Shown here: piece after piece, positions 62,452 to 64,000 of the stretch | Layout of the letters: the number at the start of each line of letters is the position of its first letter | How positions within the stretch are numbered: the stretch's first letter is position 1 | Assembly: GCA_964653595.1 (NCBI GenBank) | Contig: CAZZHH010000001.1 | Location: 1 to 64,000 of the forward strand | DNA length: 64,000 bases | Direction: 5' to 3' | From: JBAXTE01 sp964653595 | GTDB taxonomy: Bacteria > Bacteroidota > Bacteroidia > Bacteroidales > WCHB1-69 | The notes under the pieces: model-generated | What the model was told of the DNA's origin: nothing | Seen by the model: the letters and a program-made list of their open reading frames with translations, nothing else | Database searches by the model: none | Position numbers and translations under genes: made by a program

Positions 62452-63786
62452 TTGAGAACATTCAAGATTGGCGGAGTTCATCCGGAAGAGAACAAGTTAT
62501 CGGCTAACAAACCGATAGAGATACTTCCTATTCCGCAAAAGGTATTTATTCCAGTTACACAGCATTTGGGAGCCCCTTCTACCCTTGTAGTTGAAAAGGG
62601 GAGCACTGTTAAAGTAGGAACATTATTAGCGAAAGCAGATGCGTTTATCAGTGCAAATGTTCACTCCTCAGTGTCTGGAACTGTTGAAAAGATTGAAGAT
62701 GCTATCGACACAAGTGGCTACCGTAGAAGCACCATTGTTATCAATGTAGAGGGTGACGAATGGGAACCAAGTATTGATAGATCTAATGATGTCGTTCACC
62801 AAATCACAATGTCTGATAAAGAGATTGTGGAAAGAATCAAAAGCACGGGAGTTGTTGGACTGGGAGGAGCTACATTTCCTTCACACATCAAATACATGGT
62901 ACCCGATGGCAAGAAAGCAAAATATTTGATCATCAACGCAGTAGAGTGTGAACCCTATTTAACTGCCGATCATGTGGTAATGCTTGAAAGAGCGGAGGAA
63001 GTTATGATTGGAGTTTCTATTATGATGAAAGCTCTTTCTGCTGAAAAAGCGTTCATAGGAATTGAAAACAACAAACCAGATGCAATTGCTCACATGACTA
63101 AAGTGGCTGGTAATTTCACCAACATTGAGGTACATGCATTAAAAGTGAAGTATCCTCAAGGTGCTGAGAAGCAGCTAATAAAAGCATTAACAGGCAGAGA
63201 AGTACCTTCGGGCAAACTCCCTATCGAAGTAGGTTGTGTTGTAAACAATGTTGGCACTGCTTTAGCGATATATGAAGCTGTTCAAAAGAATAAACCTCTT
63301 ATCGAGAGAGTAGTAACCGTTACCGGAAAATCAGTAAAGAACCCTTGCAATTTAATGGTTCGAATTGGAACTCCAAGCATTGAGCTAATTGAAAAAGCAG
63401 GTGGATTACCAGAAGATACAGGCAAAGTGATTTCTGGTGGGCCAATGATGGGGAAATCGCTGAACTCATTGGAAGTTCCAGTTTCAAAGGGGACATCGGG
63501 AATATTGATTATGAATCACAAGGAAGCAAAACGGAGCGAATCTCAAAACTGCATCCGTTGTGGAAGGTGTATCACCGTATGTCCTATGGGTTTAGAACCC
63601 TATATTTTACAACAATTCATCGAAAATTCAAAATTTGAGGAGGCCGAACATTATCGGATTATGGATTGTATCGAATGTGGCTCTTGTCAATACACTTGTC
63701 CTGCCAACAGAGCACTCCTAGACTATGTAAGAGTAGGCAAAAGTAAAGTTGGGGCAATCATTCGATCAAGAGCTTCAAAACAATAA
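62452..63786 (+). CDS. rnfC: Rnf complex subunit C (NADH/flavin and Fe-S subunit)
   Basis: 444 residues, TTG start. Family motifs are TFKIGGVHPEENK at the N-terminus, GLGGATFPSHIK with the glycine-rich nucleotide/FMN loop, NAVECEPYLTADH, KYPQGAEKQLI and NNVGTALAIYEA. The C-terminus has two [4Fe-4S] motifs, CIRCGRCITVCP and CIECGSCQYTCP. RnfC is the peripheral subunit where NAD+ is reduced. It lies 35 bases after rnfB and 31 bases before rnfD. Confidence 0.96.
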   Translation: MRTFKIGGVHPEENKLSANKPIEILPIPQKVFIPVTQHLGAPSTLVVEKGSTVKVGTLLAKADAFISANVHSSVSGTVEKIEDAIDTSGYRRSTIVINVEGDEWEPSIDRSNDVVHQITMSDKEIVERIKSTGVVGLGGATFPSHIKYMVPDGKKAKYLIINAVECEPYLTADHVVMLERAEEVMIGVSIMMKALSAEKAFIGIENNKPDAIAHMTKVAGNFTNIEVHALKVKYPQGAEKQLIKALTGREVPSGKLPIEVGCVVNNVGTALAIYEAVQKNKPLIERVVTVTGKSVKNPCNLMVRIGTPSIELIEKAGGLPEDTGKVISGGPMMGKSLNSLEVPVSKGTSGILIMNHKEAKRSESQNCIRCGRCITVCPMGLEPYILQQFIENSKFEEAEHYRIMDCIECGSCQYTCPANRALLDYVRVGKSKVGAIIRSRASKQ

Positions 63787-63817
63787 TCAATAACGTCAAC
63801 GCAAAAAAAGTACATAT

Positions 63818-64000
63818 ATGAGTTTATTGACAATATCAGGTTCACCACATGTTCATTCTGGAGAATCTACAAAAAAAATAATGTATGGCGTAGTCATTGC
63901 CATGTTGCCGGCAATGGGGGTATCGTTTTATTATTTTGGGTTAAGTGCAATCATTCTAACTTTAGTATCTATTGCATCTTGTCTACTTTTTGAATGGCTT
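63818..64000 (+). CDS. rnfD: Rnf complex subunit D (partial, runs off right edge)
   Basis: 61 codons are visible from the ATG at 63818: MSLLTISGSPHVHSGES followed by TKKIMYGVVIAMLPAMGVSF and hydrophobic helices. The SPH motif near the start and the membrane helices match RnfD, a flavin-bearing membrane subunit related to NqrB. The rest of the operon (rnfG-E-A expected) lies beyond the window. Confidence 0.92.
   Translation, partial: MSLLTISGSPHVHSGESTKKIMYGVVIAMLPAMGVSFYYFGLSAIILTLVSIASCLLFEWL

Overview
This window looks like chromosomal DNA of a member of the Bacteroidota, probably an anaerobe or microaerophile near the Bacteroidales/Marinilabiliales. The base composition is AT-rich. Many genes are preceded by the phylum's -7 promoter box TAnnTTTG. 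Two secreted proteins end in type IX secretion (T9SS) sorting tails. Several families typical of the phylum are present: TamL, DUF4293, DUF4294, the DUF2027-Smr protein, and a signal peptidase I with an extra membrane domain. A PPi-type phosphofructokinase and an Rnf complex suggest fermentative or anaerobic energy metabolism. A MauG-type cytochrome c peroxidase suggests exposure to peroxide.

Layout. 1-2.1 kb is an accessory patch: the C-terminal end of an RHS protein carrying a CHAP/NlpC-P60-like (TIGR02594-like) tip, an 8-bp tandem repeat, a small element with perfect terminal inverted repeats, and a broken outer-membrane-protein gene. 2.2-11 kb, minus strand: an Asp-box T9SS protein, pepT, an OPT transporter, an RluA-type pseudouridine synthase translationally coupled to a CvfB-like S1 protein, and a dihaem peroxidase. 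11-14.4 kb: a DUF2027-Smr protein, RNase P RNA, a candidate small RNA and a DEAD-box helicase. 14.8-17.3 kb: a K+ uptake pair. 17.3-22.8 kb, minus strand: a cluster from a sigma-54 activator through ettA to the NAD(P)HX repair enzyme nnr. 23-29.5 kb, minus strand: tig-clpP-clpX, DUF4294, a 2-hydroxyacid dehydrogenase and PPi-PFK. 29.6-34.5 kb: a MATE pump and two tandem paralogous acyl-CoA synthetases. 34.6-40 kb, minus strand: glyA and a 1255-residue T9SS protein.

40-53.4 kb, plus strand, is largely envelope and DNA metabolism: an M23-LysM hydrolase, an SRAP protein, lepB, a DUF4412-like protein, ftsK, a LolA-like carrier, tamL, a RecD-like helicase and holB. 53.4-59.8 kb, minus strand: a UbiD-type decarboxylase, a YbiT-type ABC-F protein with one eroded ATP site, rimO and an rsgA2-type GTPase. 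60-64 kb, plus strand: an MscS channel, then rnfB-rnfC-rnfD, with rnfD cut by the window edge.

Most of the window is core chromosome. The points most worth a second look are the truncated RHS tip cassette, the TIR-bounded element and its second copy, the candidate small RNA after the helicase, the asymmetric ABC-F protein, the HTH-less sigma-54 activator, and the strong Shine-Dalgarno sites with GTG/TTG starts in the rnf operon. I found no CRISPR array, tRNA gene, complete insertion sequence or prophage. All family assignments come from reading motifs; no database search was run.
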